32,406 bases of DNA from Actinopolymorpha alba DSM 45243 (GCF_000373925.1 NZ_KB892802.1:1-32406); one strand, 5' to 3'; shown: positions 1-9,218, numbered from the stretch's first letter. Program-made: numbers and translations. Notes: generated from the letters alone by a model not told the origin.

Positions 1-1317
1 GGTGACCAGGATGACAAGAGCCCGGTGACGGGAGACTGTCACGCCGGGATCTGCGGGGGCCTGGGGGTGAGATTCCCCCGGGCTACCCGACACCCGGAGG
101 CGGCGAAAGAGCGTCACAAGCGGGCCCGCGAGGACCGCGGCGTGGACGTCTACCCATCACTGGATGGCGTCTCCGATCTGCGGATCCGTGGGATCTCCCA
201 CGACGTGGCCGCCCAGATCTGGGGATACCTGGACGCCATCGCCCGCACAATGAAATCCGGCGGCGACGAACGCACCCTGCCTCAGTTGCGGGCCGACATC
301 GCCGCCTCCCTCCTGTCCGGCGAAGCCGACGTGATCATCTGTGACGGCGAGGAAGAGGCCCGCGAAGGCTCCGGCAGTCGTGAACAGACCAGCGCCGATG
401 CTGAGAGTGCCGGAGAGGACTGCGACTGCGAGAACGGCGACGGGAAGAACGGCGACGGGGAGGACGGTGACGATCCCGGCCCTTGTCGAGGGTCCTTTGA
501 TGACCTGCTCGACGAGCAGGACCAGGTCAACAACCCTGCCCAAACCGAGGACGCGCGGGATGACTCTGCCGCCGAGCAGGGCGGGTGCCGGCACAGCGGG
601 CGTGACCACGACCGCCACCTCCAGGGCTGCCCGTGCGAGGACTGCAAACCCGCCACCTACACCCACCCGTTGGACCGGCACGGACGTCAGCCCTGCAACG
701 ACAGGCCGGCCCGCGAGGAAATCCCGTCCGACAATGACCTTGCGGAGCAGGAGATTCCGGCGGCGTTCCGGTCCTGGAGGGCTGCGGTCAAGGCGAAGCT
801 CCAGCTGAATGTGCCGTTCCCGACGCTGATGGAGTGGGCGAAGCGGCCAGCCGAACTGGGCGGGTTCGGTCCGATCTTCACCGAAGTGGCGAGACGGCTA
901 CTTGCCAACCACCTCGACAACCCTGACGCCATGTTCGCGGTCGGGGTCACCCATCCGGTGACGGGCCAGTTGTTGAGTCTGCATCCGATGGCGCAACGTT
1001 TCTTACGCGGTCTTCCGGCGGAGTTCGTTCAGTCGTTGAACCAGCGCTGCACCTGGATGCTCTGTAGGCGCCCAGCCATCAGCTGCGACCTCGACCACAC
1101 CAAACCCTACGCTCAAGGCGGCGAAACCTCAGTCAACAACGTGGCACCACTATGCCGCCGCCACCACCGCGTCAAAACCGAAGGCCACTGGAAAGTCGAA
1201 CAAACCAGACCAGGCCACCTCACCTACACCGACCCCCACAGCCGGCAGTACACGGTGACCCCACCACGCCTCACCGACCCCGTAGAACCCGCTGACCCCG
1301 ACCCGCCGCCCTTCTAA
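1..1317 (+). CDS. DUF222 / HNH endonuclease (13E12 family), 5' end outside window
   Basis: The frame is open from the first base, so the gene is cut by the left edge; the GTG at 25 is only the first possible start inside the window. The product has the C-terminal half of a DUF222 domain (HPEAAKERHKRAREDR, then a segment ending LPQLRADIAASLL). An acidic, Gly/Asp/Glu-rich linker of about 70 residues follows, and then an HNH nuclease module with zinc-type cysteines (CTWMLC, DLDH, NNVAPLCRRHH). HNH proteins of this family are abundant in actinobacteria; their role is not settled, and mobile or selfish nuclease behaviour is often suggested. The residues before HPEAAK match the family poorly. Frame 3 near base 45 reads LSRRDLR, closer to the expected LTPxxLR, so an indel near the G run at 54-59 is possible. 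Family certain, intactness uncertain. Confidence 0.82.
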   Translation, partial: GDQDDKSPVTGDCHAGICGGLGVRFPRATRHPEAAKERHKRAREDRGVDVYPSLDGVSDLRIRGISHDVAAQIWGYLDAIARTMKSGGDERTLPQLRADIAASLLSGEADVIICDGEEEAREGSGSREQTSADAESAGEDCDCENGDGKNGDGEDGDDPGPCRGSFDDLLDEQDQVNNPAQTEDARDDSAAEQGGCRHSGRDHDRHLQGCPCEDCKPATYTHPLDRHGRQPCNDRPAREEIPSDNDLAEQEIPAAFRSWRAAVKAKLQLNVPFPTLMEWAKRPAELGGFGPIFTEVARRLLANHLDNPDAMFAVGVTHPVTGQLLSLHPMAQRFLRGLPAEFVQSLNQRCTWMLCRRPAISCDLDHTKPYAQGGETSVNNVAPLCRRHHRVKTEGHWKVEQTRPGHLTYTDPHSRQYTVTPPRLTDPVEPADPDPPPF

Positions 1318-1350
1318 CCAGCGCGGGACGACGCGGGACAACCAGCCAAA

Positions 1351-1398
1351 CCGGCAGGCTCGACAACCCTTACAGAGAAGGGGTCTCGAGCCTGCCGG
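1351..1398 (+). terminator. Stem-loop after the first DUF222 gene
   Basis: CCGGCAGGCTCGA (1351-1363) and TCGAGCCTGCCGG (1386-1398) form a perfect 13-bp stem 33 nt after the stop codon. Further pairing inside the loop is possible (ACCC with GGGT). There is no clear T tract, as is usual for GC-rich actinobacterial terminators. Confidence 0.6.
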
Positions 1399-1757
1399 CA
1401 CGCCGGTCGGCGGCCAACCCGTCGAGGCCGGCCTCAGGGCGTCACGTGAGGCCACGTCCGTACGGGTGGCTTCGAAGACCCGAACATCCGCGGCCCCTCG
1501 GCGGTGATGTCCCAGCTGTACATCAGCCCATCGACAACCCGCATCGCCGTTTCAGCCTGGAAGCGAGTTCGGAGTAGAGAGGCGTTCACAGACGGCCCAG
1601 CGCGGTTAGGCCGTGTCTCGAAAACTCGCCGCACTTCGTGATGATCTTCGCGTGGGGCGGGGAGATCTGAGGAAATTCCGCGAGCCGCGATGAGTCCTGC
1701 GGCGTCCGGCGGTCGTACTGTCGAACCCGTTACCGAAGAGGACTTCTGAAGAGCAGC
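1399..1757. other. Gene-poor stretch with possible gene remnants
   Basis: No intact gene is visible. On the minus strand, about 1600 down to 1437, a short open stretch (ending DGLMYSWDITAEGPRMFG, then about 15 more residues to the stop) has high GC at third positions and may be the tail of a decayed gene. I cannot assign it to a family. The sequence TAGGCCGTGTCTCGAAAA at 1607-1624 resembles the ends of some IS5-type elements, but no partner end was found. Confidence 0.25.
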
Positions 1758-2124
1758 GTGACCTATTCGATGGCCGTGTCGCTGGACGGCTACATCGTCG
1801 GGCCGGACGGCGGCTTCGACTGGGGGCCCCTGACGAGGAGGTCTTCCGCCTCGCCACTGACGAGATCCGAGAGGTCGGCGTCCACCTGCTGGGGCGACGG
1901 CTCTACGAGACGATGCTGTATTGGGAGACCGTCGAGCAGAATCCCTCGCTCGACTTCTCGACGCTCGAGTTCGCCGCGCTCTGGAAGCCGCTTCCGAAGG
2001 TGGTGTAGTCGGCGGTGGCATTCCGTTCTTTCCCCAGCGCGAGCGCCGGGTGGATCTCGAACTCGTCGAGACCCGCACCTTCAGCTCAAGAGTCGTCTAC
2101 CTCCGCTACCGCGTGGCCCGCTAG
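1758..2124 (+). pseudogene. Dihydrofolate reductase-like (RibD C-terminal domain) protein, frameshifted and internally deleted
   Basis: Three pieces of one protein lie in different frames. From the GTG at 1758 comes MTYSMAVSLDGYIVGPDGGFDWG, the typical N-terminus of the RibD-C/DHFR-like family. A frameshift in the G/C run near 1825-1830 moves the reading to PDEEVFRLATDEIREVGVHL, then a LGRRLYETMLYWE block, running to a stop at 2006-2008 after LWKPLPKVV. The C-terminal strand block (GGGIPFFP, then VDLELVETRTFSSRVVYLRY) continues in a third frame to the TAG at 2122. Roughly 70 residues expected between KVV and GGGIPFFP are missing. Such proteins are NAD(P)H-dependent reductases of unknown substrate. 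It converges on ribA, but a link to riboflavin synthesis is not implied. Confidence 0.8.
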
Positions 2125-2132
2125 GCCGTGCC

Positions 2133-2747
2133 TTAGGCGTCCAGGGCCGGGGCGGGGAGGAGGTGGCCGAGGCGTTCCCGTTTGCTGTGCAGGTAGCGGG
2201 CGTTCTCGGCGTTCGCCGGGGTGAGCAGTGGTTGGCATCCGTTGACGGTCAGGCCGCCGCGCCGCAGGCCTTCGGCCTTGGCCGGATTGTTGGTGAGCAG
2301 GCGCACGTCGCGGATCCCCAGGTCGGTGAGTATCGCCGCGCCGTCGGAGTAGTCGCGGGCGTCGATCGGCAGGCCGAGCGCGAGGTTGGCGTCCACCGTG
2401 TCGTGCCCAGAATCCTGCAGTGCGTAGGCGGCAAGCTTGCTCAGCAGCCCGATACCGCGCCCCTCGTGCCCGCGGAGATAGACCACGACGCCCCGGCCCT
2501 CGGCGACGACAGCGCGCATCGCAGCCTGGAGCTGGGGGCCGCAGTCGCAGCGCAGTGAACCCAGCACGTCGCCGGTCAGGCATTCCGAATGCAGTCGTAC
2601 GAGTAGGTCGCGGGTCGTTTTCGCTGGCGTGAGGTCGCCGTGGACCAGTGCGAGGTGTTCGGTGCCGGCCGCGGACCGGTAGCCGTACGCCGTGAACTCG
2701 CCGTACGCCGTCGGCAGCCGGGTCCGCGCGACCCGCTCGACCGTCAT
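2133..2747 (-). CDS. ribA: GTP cyclohydrolase II
   Basis: A 204-residue enzyme that opens GTP to 2,5-diamino-6-ribosylamino-4(3H)-pyrimidinone 5'-phosphate, formate and pyrophosphate, the first step of riboflavin synthesis. The zinc site C-x10-C-x-C is present (C56, C67, C69, in [17 protein letters not shown]). The GTP-binding HEGRGIGL (94-101), the [15 protein letters not shown] block and RLLTNNPAK are also present. It is the stand-alone cyclohydrolase without a fused RibB domain. The ATG at 2747 is chosen because it overlaps the fbiC stop codon (ATGA), so translation is probably coupled to FbiC. FbiC consumes 5-amino-6-ribitylamino-uracil, an intermediate of the pathway RibA starts, so the pairing is metabolically sensible. 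A downstream riboflavin operon is not seen here; this may be a second ribA copy dedicated to F420. Confidence 0.95.
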   Translation of the reverse strand: MTVERVARTRLPTAYGEFTAYGYRSAAGTEHLALVHGDLTPAKTTRDLLVRLHSECLTGDVLGSLRCDCGPQLQAAMRAVVAEGRGVVVYLRGHEGRGIGLLSKLAAYALQDSGHDTVDANLALGLPIDARDYSDGAAILTDLGIRDVRLLTNNPAKAEGLRRGGLTVNGCQPLLTPANAENARYLHSKRERLGHLLPAPALDA

Positions 2748-5371
2748 CCGATGACCGGAAGGGGCCGGCGGACGGCGGCGCACACGCCGTCGCTCGCCTC
2801 GGCGGCGGCGATCCGCTCGGGGTCGGGCGTGCCGTAGGTCGTGGTGCGCTGGCGCAGCGGCCGGCCGGTCGGAGCCACCAGCGCTCGCAGGTCGCTGATC
2901 GTCTTGTAGGAGCCGTGGTCGGCGCCGGCCATCCGGCTGATCGTCTCCTCCATCAGCGTGCCGCCGACGTCGTTGACGCCACCGTCAAGCACCGATTGAC
3001 ACAGCTCCGGGCCGAGTTTCACCCACGAGCACTGGATGTTGTCGATCAGCCCGTGCAGCAGGAGGCGGGCGAGCGCGTGCACGGCGCGGTTCTCCCGGGC
3101 CGTTGGGCCCGGCCGGGCAAGGCCCGCGAGGTAGATCGGCGCGCTGGTGTGGACGAATGGCAGCAGGACGAACTCCGTGAAGCCAGGGCGGCCGTTCTTT
3201 TCCAGGGCCTCGTGCTGCAGCCGCGCGATCAGCTTGAGGTGCCCGACCCAGTGAGCGGGGGAGTCGACGTGGCCGTACATCATCGTCGAGGTGGTCGGCA
3301 TGCCGAGTGCGTGCGCGGTGCTGATCACCTCGATCCAGCTCGCGGTCGGCAGTTTGCCCTTGGTGAGGGTCCAGCGGACGTCGTCGTCGAGGATCTCGGC
3401 GGCGGTGCCGGGTAGCGAGTCGACACCGGCCTCCTTCGCCCGGGTGAGCCACTCGCGGACCGGGAGGTTGGTGCGGGAAACGCCGTTGATGACCTCCATC
3501 GGGCTGAACGCGTGCAGGTGGATGCCGGGCTGGCGGCGCTTGACCTCGGCCGCGAGATCGAAGTACGCCGTACCCGGTAGGTCGGGGTGGATCCCACCCT
3601 GCATACAGATCTCGGTCGCGCCGGCCTCCCATGCCTCGTCGACCCGGTCGCCCACCTGGCTGAGCGAGAGCGTGTAGGCGTCCGCGTCGGTGCGCCGCTG
3701 GGCGAACGCACAGAACCGGCAGCCGGTGTAGCAGACGTTGGTGAAGTTGATGTTGCGGGTCACGACGAACGTCACGTCGTCGCCAACCACGTCTTGACGC
3801 AGCCCGTCCGCCAAGCGGGCAAGGGCTTCCAGGTCCGCTCCGTCGGCGTGCAGGAGAGCCAACGCGTCCTCGTCAGACAGGCCGGCGGGATCGCGTTCGG
3901 CTCGCCGCAAGGCGTCCTTGACGTCGGTGTCCATGCGGGCGGGCGACGCGGCGACCTGGGCGGCCAGCTCGTCCCAGTCGCCGTAGACGGAGTCGAAGTC
4001 GCCGCGGCGGTCCTCCGTGCGACCTTCGGTGTCGACGGTGACGTGGAGGTCGGTACGCCCAGAACCCGTCACGGTCGGCCAGCCGCCGTCAGGTTCCTGC
4101 CAGGGAAGGCCTTCGGGGATGACGCCGGTACGCGCGAGGCCCGTCTCGGAATCGGTCAGGGCTTCGACGTGCCGGCGCAGTCGGGGATCGAGCCAGGGTT
4201 CGCCGGCCCGGACGTACTCCGGATAGATCGTCAGGCGTTCACGTAGCTCGAACCCCGCCGCTGCCGTCCGGTTGCTGAGCTCCTCGATCTGCGGCCAGGC
4301 ACGTTCCGGGTTGACGTGGTCAGGGGTGAGCGGCGAAACCCCACCCCAGTCGTCGATTCCGGCCCGCAGCATCAGGGCGTACTCGTCGTCGATCAGGTTG
4401 GGTGGTGCCTGGATCCGTACCTTCGGACCGAGGACCAGCCGGGCGACGGCGATCGTGGCGGCCAACTCGGACAGGTCCGCGTCGGGGGTGGCCCGCATCT
4501 TGGTGTCCGGCTTGGCCCGGAAGTTCTGCACGATCACTTCCTGGATACCGGCGTACGTCCGCGCCACCTTGCGGATCGCGAACAACGACTCGGCCCGCTC
4601 GTGGTACGTCTCGCCGATCCCGATCAGGATGCCGGTCGTGAACGGCACCGCGCTGCGGCCGGCGTCCTCGAGAACCCGCAGCCGGACCTCAGGATCCTTG
4701 TCCGGCGAGCCGTAGTGGGGGCCGCCGCGCTCGGTGAAGAGCCGCCGGGCCGTGGTCTCCAGCATCATCCCCATGGACGGGGCGACGGGCTTGAGTCGCT
4801 GCAGATCCCGCCAGGACAGCACGCCGGGATTGAGATGCGGGAGCAGTCCGGTCTCCTCGAGCACGCGGATCGCCATCGCGCGGACGTACGACAGCGTGTC
4901 GTCGTACCCCGCCTCGTCGAGCCAGTCGCGGGCCGCTTTCCACCGGTCCTCCGGGCGGTCGCCGAGGGTGAACAGCGCCTCCTTGCAGCCCATCGCCGCA
5001 CCCTGGCGGGCGATGTCGAGCACCTCGTCGGGGCTGAGGTACGGCGCGTGGACGCGTCCCGGCACGGTGACGAACGTGCAATAGCCGCAGCGGTCCCGGC
5101 AAAGGCGGGTCAGCGGGATGAACACCTTGCGGCTGTACGTGATGACGCCCGGCCGACCGGCCGCGACCAGCCCGGCGTCGCGGATGTGGGAGGCGTACTC
5201 CGACAGGGTGTCGAGGTCGGCGCCGCGGGCGTGCAGCAGCACGGTGGCCTCGTCGACGTTCAGGGTCTTCCCGTCGCGAGCCCGGGCGAGGGCCCGGCGC
5301 ATCGCGGAGGCGGTGGGTCGCTCGTCCGGGGGAGGCGATGCGGCGACGGGGTTCGACAGCTCGATGTCCAC
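2744..5371 (-). CDS. fbiC: FO synthase, bifunctional CofG-CofH
   Basis: An 875-residue fusion of two radical-SAM enzymes. It makes FO (7,8-didemethyl-8-hydroxy-5-deazariboflavin), the chromophore of coenzyme F420, from tyrosine and 5-amino-6-ribitylamino-uracil. The CofG half carries its 4Fe-4S motif at C91, C95, C98 (CRDRCGYC); the CofH half carries a second at C547, C551, C554 (CYTGCRFC). The fused form and its length match actinobacterial FbiC. The start is placed at the GTG at 5371. The N-terminus then resembles mycobacterial FbiC, and TAGCGT lies 7 nt upstream, fitting a leaderless transcript. Starts further upstream (for example TTG 5437) add residues not typical of the family. It overlaps ribA by 4 nt. 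Confidence 0.95.
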   Translation of the reverse strand: MDIELSNPVAASPPPDERPTASAMRRALARARDGKTLNVDEATVLLHARGADLDTLSEYASHIRDAGLVAAGRPGVITYSRKVFIPLTRLCRDRCGYCTFVTVPGRVHAPYLSPDEVLDIARQGAAMGCKEALFTLGDRPEDRWKAARDWLDEAGYDDTLSYVRAMAIRVLEETGLLPHLNPGVLSWRDLQRLKPVAPSMGMMLETTARRLFTERGGPHYGSPDKDPEVRLRVLEDAGRSAVPFTTGILIGIGETYHERAESLFAIRKVARTYAGIQEVIVQNFRAKPDTKMRATPDADLSELAATIAVARLVLGPKVRIQAPPNLIDDEYALMLRAGIDDWGGVSPLTPDHVNPERAWPQIEELSNRTAAAGFELRERLTIYPEYVRAGEPWLDPRLRRHVEALTDSETGLARTGVIPEGLPWQEPDGGWPTVTGSGRTDLHVTVDTEGRTEDRRGDFDSVYGDWDELAAQVAASPARMDTDVKDALRRAERDPAGLSDEDALALLHADGADLEALARLADGLRQDVVGDDVTFVVTRNINFTNVCYTGCRFCAFAQRRTDADAYTLSLSQVGDRVDEAWEAGATEICMQGGIHPDLPGTAYFDLAAEVKRRQPGIHLHAFSPMEVINGVSRTNLPVREWLTRAKEAGVDSLPGTAAEILDDDVRWTLTKGKLPTASWIEVISTAHALGMPTTSTMMYGHVDSPAHWVGHLKLIARLQHEALEKNGRPGFTEFVLLPFVHTSAPIYLAGLARPGPTARENRAVHALARLLLHGLIDNIQCSWVKLGPELCQSVLDGGVNDVGGTLMEETISRMAGADHGSYKTISDLRALVAPTGRPLRQRTTTYGTPDPERIAAAEASDGVCAAVRRPLPVIG

Positions 5372-5378
5372 CTCGCGA

Positions 5379-5384
5379 ACGCTA
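5379..5384 (-). promoter_or_regulatory. Candidate -10 box for leaderless fbiC-ribA mRNA
   Basis: TAGCGT on the minus strand is separated from the GTG start at 5371 by 7 nt, the spacing expected if transcription starts at or next to the start codon. No convincing -35 hexamer is seen. No Shine-Dalgarno sequence sits at a useful distance from this GTG. Confidence 0.4.
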
Positions 5385-5494
5385 GGCCGGCCGGTGGTCC
5401 GCGAACCAGGGCGGCATTCGGTGGGCCAGCGCGGCAAGGTCGGATTGACACCTGTCCGGATGCCATCGGTGCTGGTCAGGCGGCCCGTGCGAGC

Positions 5495-5524
5495 TTGGCG
5501 AAATTGGCGCGCGGGGTGTATTAC
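5495..5524 (+). promoter_or_regulatory. Candidate promoter of the IS1634-like gene
   Basis: TTGGCG (5495-5500), 18 nt, TATTAC (5519-5524), then 8 nt to the GTG at 5533. The spacing suggests a leaderless transcript. A second TTGGCG at 5504 is too close to serve the same -10 box. Confidence 0.4.
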
Positions 5525-5532
5525 CTAAACCT

Positions 5533-7200
5533 GTGGCATCGGTGGTGGGCAAGACGATCAACGGGCGGACCTACTACTACCTCGTGGAGTCGGCCCGGGT
5601 CGGCGGCAAGCCCCGCATAGCCTCCCAGCGCTACCTCGGCAGCGCCGACCAGATCGCGGCCGCCGTGCTCGGCGCGGACGGGTTCGGCGCGGCCGGGTCC
5701 GGAACGCCGGCACCGCGCGGCACCCGTCACCTGTCGTTCGGTGACGTGGCCGCGGTGTGGGGAGTCCTCGAGCAGCTGGGTTTCGCCCGACTCGTGGACG
5801 GGGTGGTGGGCGTCCGGCGTTCTACGATCTCGCCCGGCACCTACCTCGCGCTGGCCGTGCTCCACCGGGTCGTGGTCGGGCCCGCGTCAGATCTTGACCT
5901 CCAGGCCTGGTGGCCGACGACCGCGGCCGAACGTTTCGTCCGCCCGCGCCTCTCACCGGCGGCCCTCGACCACCGCCGCTTCTGGCGGGCCATGGATCGC
6001 ATCGGCGTCGACGACCTTCGGCAGGTCGAGGCCGGGCTCCTGCCCGGGGTGCTGCGCGAGTCCGGCCCGGACGGCCGCGTCCTGATGGTCGACATTGCCG
6101 ACTTCGCGACGTACGTCGACAACGCCGACACCCGGCTCGCCGGGCTCGGCCTCGCCGTCACGCTCGACGGCGCGGTCCCGCTGGTGTCCTACCCCTACCA
6201 GCTTTTGCGGCCCGGGAGTACGCCGTTCACCACCGTCGCCAGCCAACTCGCCGACCGGCACGGGCAGCTGGCGGGCGCGGGGGCGGGAGCGGGGCCCGTC
6301 ACCGTCGTGGTCGACGCGGGTCAGAGCGCCCAGGTCGACTTTGGTACGCGGATGGGGCTGCACTTCGTCGGCTCCCTACCGCTTGGCGACCACCCCGACC
6401 TGGCGGCTCGGCCGGCCACCCGGCGGCGCACCGTCGACCACGTCCGCTTCCCCGGCGTCACCGCGCTGGACACCCGCGCCCGGGTGGCGGGCACCGACCG
6501 GCGGGTGATCCTCGTGCACTCGAGCACGATGCGCGCGGCGCAGGCCCGCGGACTCGCGCGGGACCTCGGCAACGCCACTCGTCGGCTCGACGAACTCGCG
6601 TCCGCCCTCCGTCGAGGCACCCTGGGGCAGCCGCGCGACCGGGTGGCCGCGGAGATCGCGCGGATCACGCGGTTCCGTTGGGTCGATCGGGTCCTGTCGA
6701 CCAGCCTGACCGGCACAGAGCCCGGCGATCTGCGGTTGCGCTGGAGCGTCGACGAGGCGGCACAGGCCCGGCTCGCGCACGACGTTTTCGGCAAGCAGTT
6801 GCTGGTCACCGACCACGACGACTGGTCGGTCGCTGAGGTGTTGACGGCGTACCGCGCGCGATACCGCCTGGAGTCGACGCTGCGGCAGATCCTTGCCCCG
6901 GTCGTCACCGCGCCGTCGGCGACCTGGCGATGGAACGACCAGCGGATCGCCGTACACACCTTCATCTGTGTCCTCGCCACCACCGTGGCCCACCTGATGC
7001 GGCGCACCGCGCAGGAGGCCGGCCTGGACCTGTCGGTGCGGGAGCTTTTCGACCTGTTGGCCGGCATCGAGGAGACGCGGCTGCGATATCCGTCCACCGG
7101 CGGCCGGCCCAGGACGCGGCAGCTCCTCGCCGAGCGGGACGAAATCCAGGAGCGGTTGTTCGAGGTGTTCGGTCTCCAGGCGTACTCACCCAAGGGCTGA
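5533..7200 (+). CDS. IS1634-family (IS4-like DDE) transposase, apparently solitary
   Basis: A 555-residue protein. The N-terminus (VVGKTINGRTYYYLVESARV, then QRYLGS) and overall layout match actinobacterial IS1634-family transposases. Likely catalytic residues are D187 (LMVDIADF), D261 (VVVDAGQS) and E447 in a Y440-x2-R443-x3-E447 signature (YRARYRLE). The Lys normally seven residues after the Glu is Leu454 here. The C-terminus (LRYPSTGGRPRTRQLL, ERLFEVFGL) is complete. No terminal inverted repeats or target duplications are visible, and the last 15 bp overlap the 3' end of the convergent sigma gene, leaving no room for a right end. It may be a stranded copy or a host-retained gene. The first 30 residues being intact argues against simple decay. 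Confidence 0.85.
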   Translation: MASVVGKTINGRTYYYLVESARVGGKPRIASQRYLGSADQIAAAVLGADGFGAAGSGTPAPRGTRHLSFGDVAAVWGVLEQLGFARLVDGVVGVRRSTISPGTYLALAVLHRVVVGPASDLDLQAWWPTTAAERFVRPRLSPAALDHRRFWRAMDRIGVDDLRQVEAGLLPGVLRESGPDGRVLMVDIADFATYVDNADTRLAGLGLAVTLDGAVPLVSYPYQLLRPGSTPFTTVASQLADRHGQLAGAGAGAGPVTVVVDAGQSAQVDFGTRMGLHFVGSLPLGDHPDLAARPATRRRTVDHVRFPGVTALDTRARVAGTDRRVILVHSSTMRAAQARGLARDLGNATRRLDELASALRRGTLGQPRDRVAAEIARITRFRWVDRVLSTSLTGTEPGDLRLRWSVDEAAQARLAHDVFGKQLLVTDHDDWSVAEVLTAYRARYRLESTLRQILAPVVTAPSATWRWNDQRIAVHTFICVLATTVAHLMRRTAQEAGLDLSVRELFDLLAGIEETRLRYPSTGGRPRTRQLLAERDEIQERLFEVFGLQAYSPKG

Positions 7201-8064
7201 GTGAGCCAGCTTGTCGGGATTGGCGATCAGCCGGATCGTCTCGATCAGGCCGCTCGCGGGTGCCAGGTCGAGGATGAAGACCGCGTACGTCACATCGCCG
7301 ATCCGGAGCACCGCCGCCGGCCCGCCGTTCGCCTCAACGAGGTCGACCTCGGTGCCGGCCGGGATGGCGGAGGCACGTGCCGCCAGGAACCTCGCCACCT
7401 TGTCGGCCCCGTAGATGGGCCGTCGTGGTGCCGTCACCTTTCCGCCACCGTCGGCCCAGAACGTCACGTCTGGTGCGAGCACCGCGAGGAGTTCGGCCAG
7501 GTCACCGCCCATGGCGGCGGACAGGAAACGTTCGGTCGCCTGGCGGCGTACCGCCCGGTCCGTCGCGTACCGAGGTTGCCGGGCATGGACGTGTGCGCGC
7601 GCCCGATGCGCGACCTGCCGGATCGCGGGCTCCGATCGGTCGAGGGCGTCGGCGATCTCGGCGTGGCTGAAGGCGAACACCTCGCGGAGCACGAAGACCG
7701 CGCGCTCGAGCGGTGAGAGCGTCTCCAGCACCACCAGCATCGCCATCGACACCGAGTCGGCGCGGGTCACGTCGTCCGCCACATCCGGAGCGGTCAGGAG
7801 GGGTTCGGGCAGCCAGGGACCGACGTACGTCTGCCGCCTTCTCTGGGCGTGCCGCAGGTGATCGACGGCGGCGCGGGTCGTGAGCCGGGTGAGGTACGCC
7901 CGGGGGCTGGTCACCTCGCCGGGATCCACGCGACTCCAGCGCAGCCAGGCCTCCTGCACGACATCCTCGGCGTCGGTGACGCTGCCCAGCAGTTGATAGG
8001 CCAGGGACTGCAGCAGGCCACGATGCCGCTCGAACACCTCGTCAGCGTCGGCTCCGGTGGTCAT
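7186..8064 (-). CDS. ECF41-family RNA polymerase sigma factor (SigJ-like)
   Basis: A 292-residue extracytoplasmic-function sigma factor. Region 2 spans about 10-75 (YQLLGSVTDAEDVVQEAWLR) and region 4 about 105-160 (LSPLERAVFVLREVFAFSH). These are followed by the SnoaL-like C-terminal extension that replaces a separate anti-sigma factor in ECF41. Hallmarks of the group are present: WLPEPL (84-89) in the linker, DGGGK (205-209) and NPDKL (282-286). In known ECF41 proteins the extension both restrains and permits activity. The ATG at 8064 has a strong Shine-Dalgarno (GGAAGGAGG) and overlaps the stop of the upstream dehydrogenase gene (ATGA). ECF41 genes usually sit beside the carboxymuconolactone decarboxylase, oxidoreductase or epimerase they control, so the adjacent dehydrogenase is the likely target. 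Confidence 0.92.
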   Translation of the reverse strand: MTTGADADEVFERHRGLLQSLAYQLLGSVTDAEDVVQEAWLRWSRVDPGEVTSPRAYLTRLTTRAAVDHLRHAQRRRQTYVGPWLPEPLLTAPDVADDVTRADSVSMAMLVVLETLSPLERAVFVLREVFAFSHAEIADALDRSEPAIRQVAHRARAHVHARQPRYATDRAVRRQATERFLSAAMGGDLAELLAVLAPDVTFWADGGGKVTAPRRPIYGADKVARFLAARASAIPAGTEVDLVEANGGPAAVLRIGDVTYAVFILDLAPASGLIETIRLIANPDKLAHSALG

Positions 8065-9218
8065 CGTCCTCCTTCCGTCGTGAGCCGGTCGCGGCGGAGG
8101 TAGGGACCGGGGTGGGCGAACAACCACATCACGGAGCCGAGGACGGTCTCCTTGTAGCGCACCGCGAGCCGGCCGGTCAGCACCCGCCCCGGCGTCTCGT
8201 CAGCGTGCATGAACTGAATCAGCGCGTCCCGGCGGCCAAGGCTCACGCACTCGTGCACGTAGCGGAAGCGAAAAGGCTTCGGGCTCCGCTCCGCCAGCCG
8301 GTCGGCGATCGCGTCGGCGACGTAGGGACCCAAGGTGCCGCCGGTGCGGCAACCGTACGCCAGCTCAGCACCCCACGCCCCGCACGCCGCGGCGGCGTCC
8401 CCGATCACGGAGACCTCGGGGTGCGAGACCGAACGCAGCGTCTCGTCCACGACCGCCCGGCCGTTCGGTCGGACCTCTAGTCCTGCTTGGCGGGCCAACG
8501 TGGGTACGCCAAAACCGCCGGCCCACAGGCACACGTCGAACGACAGGCTCCGACCGCCGTCCAGCCGCAGCACCTCCCGCTCGACCGCGCTGATCGCGGC
8601 GCCGGAGTGGACCGTGACGCCGAGCCGATCGAACACCTTCCGCAGGTGCCGGCGGGCCCGGTCCCGCATCCACACACCCGGCTCGGTCCGGGACACCAGG
8701 TGGACGTCGAGAGTGGGGAAGGCCTCGGCGACTTCGGTGGCGGCCTCGATGCCGGTGAGTCCCCCGCCGCACACGGCGACCACGCCGCCACGCCGTCGCG
8801 CACGCTGGGCGATGAGGTCATGGAACCTGAGGGCGGACTCGGGTGTGTCCAGCACATGGGCGTGCTCGGCGACTCCGGGGACAGCGGAGACGTCGACGTT
8901 GCTGCCGAGGGCGTAGACAAGGCTGTCGTACGCGATCTTCGGTTCGGAGTTCAGCCGCACCTTCCTCGCGGCAAGGTCGATCCCCGTCACCCGGTCGATG
9001 ACCAGGCTGGTGCCCTCGCCATTGAAGAAATCCGCCAACGGCCGGCTGGGCACTCGGCGCCCGGCGGCCAGTTGGTGAAGCCGTGGCCGCTCGACGAACT
9101 GCGGGGAGGCGTTCACCAGTGTGATCTGCGCGGCCTTGGGTGACAGTCGTTTCACGAGTCTGGTGGCCGCCGTCAGACCCGCGTAGCCCGCGCCCAGGAC
9201 CGCGATCCTCTGCACCAT
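8061..9218 (-). CDS. FAD-dependent NAD(P)H dehydrogenase (NDH-2-like pyridine nucleotide oxidoreductase)
   Basis: A 385-residue flavoprotein with two dinucleotide-binding folds. GAGYAG at 9-14 binds FAD, and a second Rossmann motif near 145-165 (VVAVCGGGLTGIEAATEVAE) binds NAD(P)H. A GDAAA motif, typical of the FAD-binding strand near the C-terminal domain, is also present. Length and layout resemble type II NADH dehydrogenases and related disulfide-reductase-fold enzymes, but there is no obvious redox CxxC pair, so a quinone or small-molecule acceptor is more likely than a disulfide. It is the first gene of a two-gene unit with the ECF41 sigma factor (4-nt overlap), the usual arrangement of an ECF41 target oxidoreductase. 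The substrate is unknown. Confidence 0.88.
   Translation of the reverse strand: MVQRIAVLGAGYAGLTAATRLVKRLSPKAAQITLVNASPQFVERPRLHQLAAGRRVPSRPLADFFNGEGTSLVIDRVTGIDLAARKVRLNSEPKIAYDSLVYALGSNVDVSAVPGVAEHAHVLDTPESALRFHDLIAQRARRRGGVVAVCGGGLTGIEAATEVAEAFPTLDVHLVSRTEPGVWMRDRARRHLRKVFDRLGVTVHSGAAISAVEREVLRLDGGRSLSFDVCLWAGGFGVPTLARQAGLEVRPNGRAVVDETLRSVSHPEVSVIGDAAAACGAWGAELAYGCRTGGTLGPYVADAIADRLAERSPKPFRFRYVHECVSLGRRDALIQFMHADETPGRVLTGRLAVRYKETVLGSVMWLFAHPGPYLRRDRLTTEGGR

Noticed and set aside
1607-2130. TAGGCCGTGTC (1607) and TAGGCCGTGCC (2122) as ends of an insertion element around the RibD-C pseudogene
   Set aside because: They are direct rather than inverted, short, and enclose no transposase; probably chance.
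4316-5620. Long plus-strand open frame of 434 codons
   Set aside because: It lies antisense to fbiC, whose radical-SAM motifs are unmistakable; its composition is typical of an antisense shadow in GC-rich DNA.
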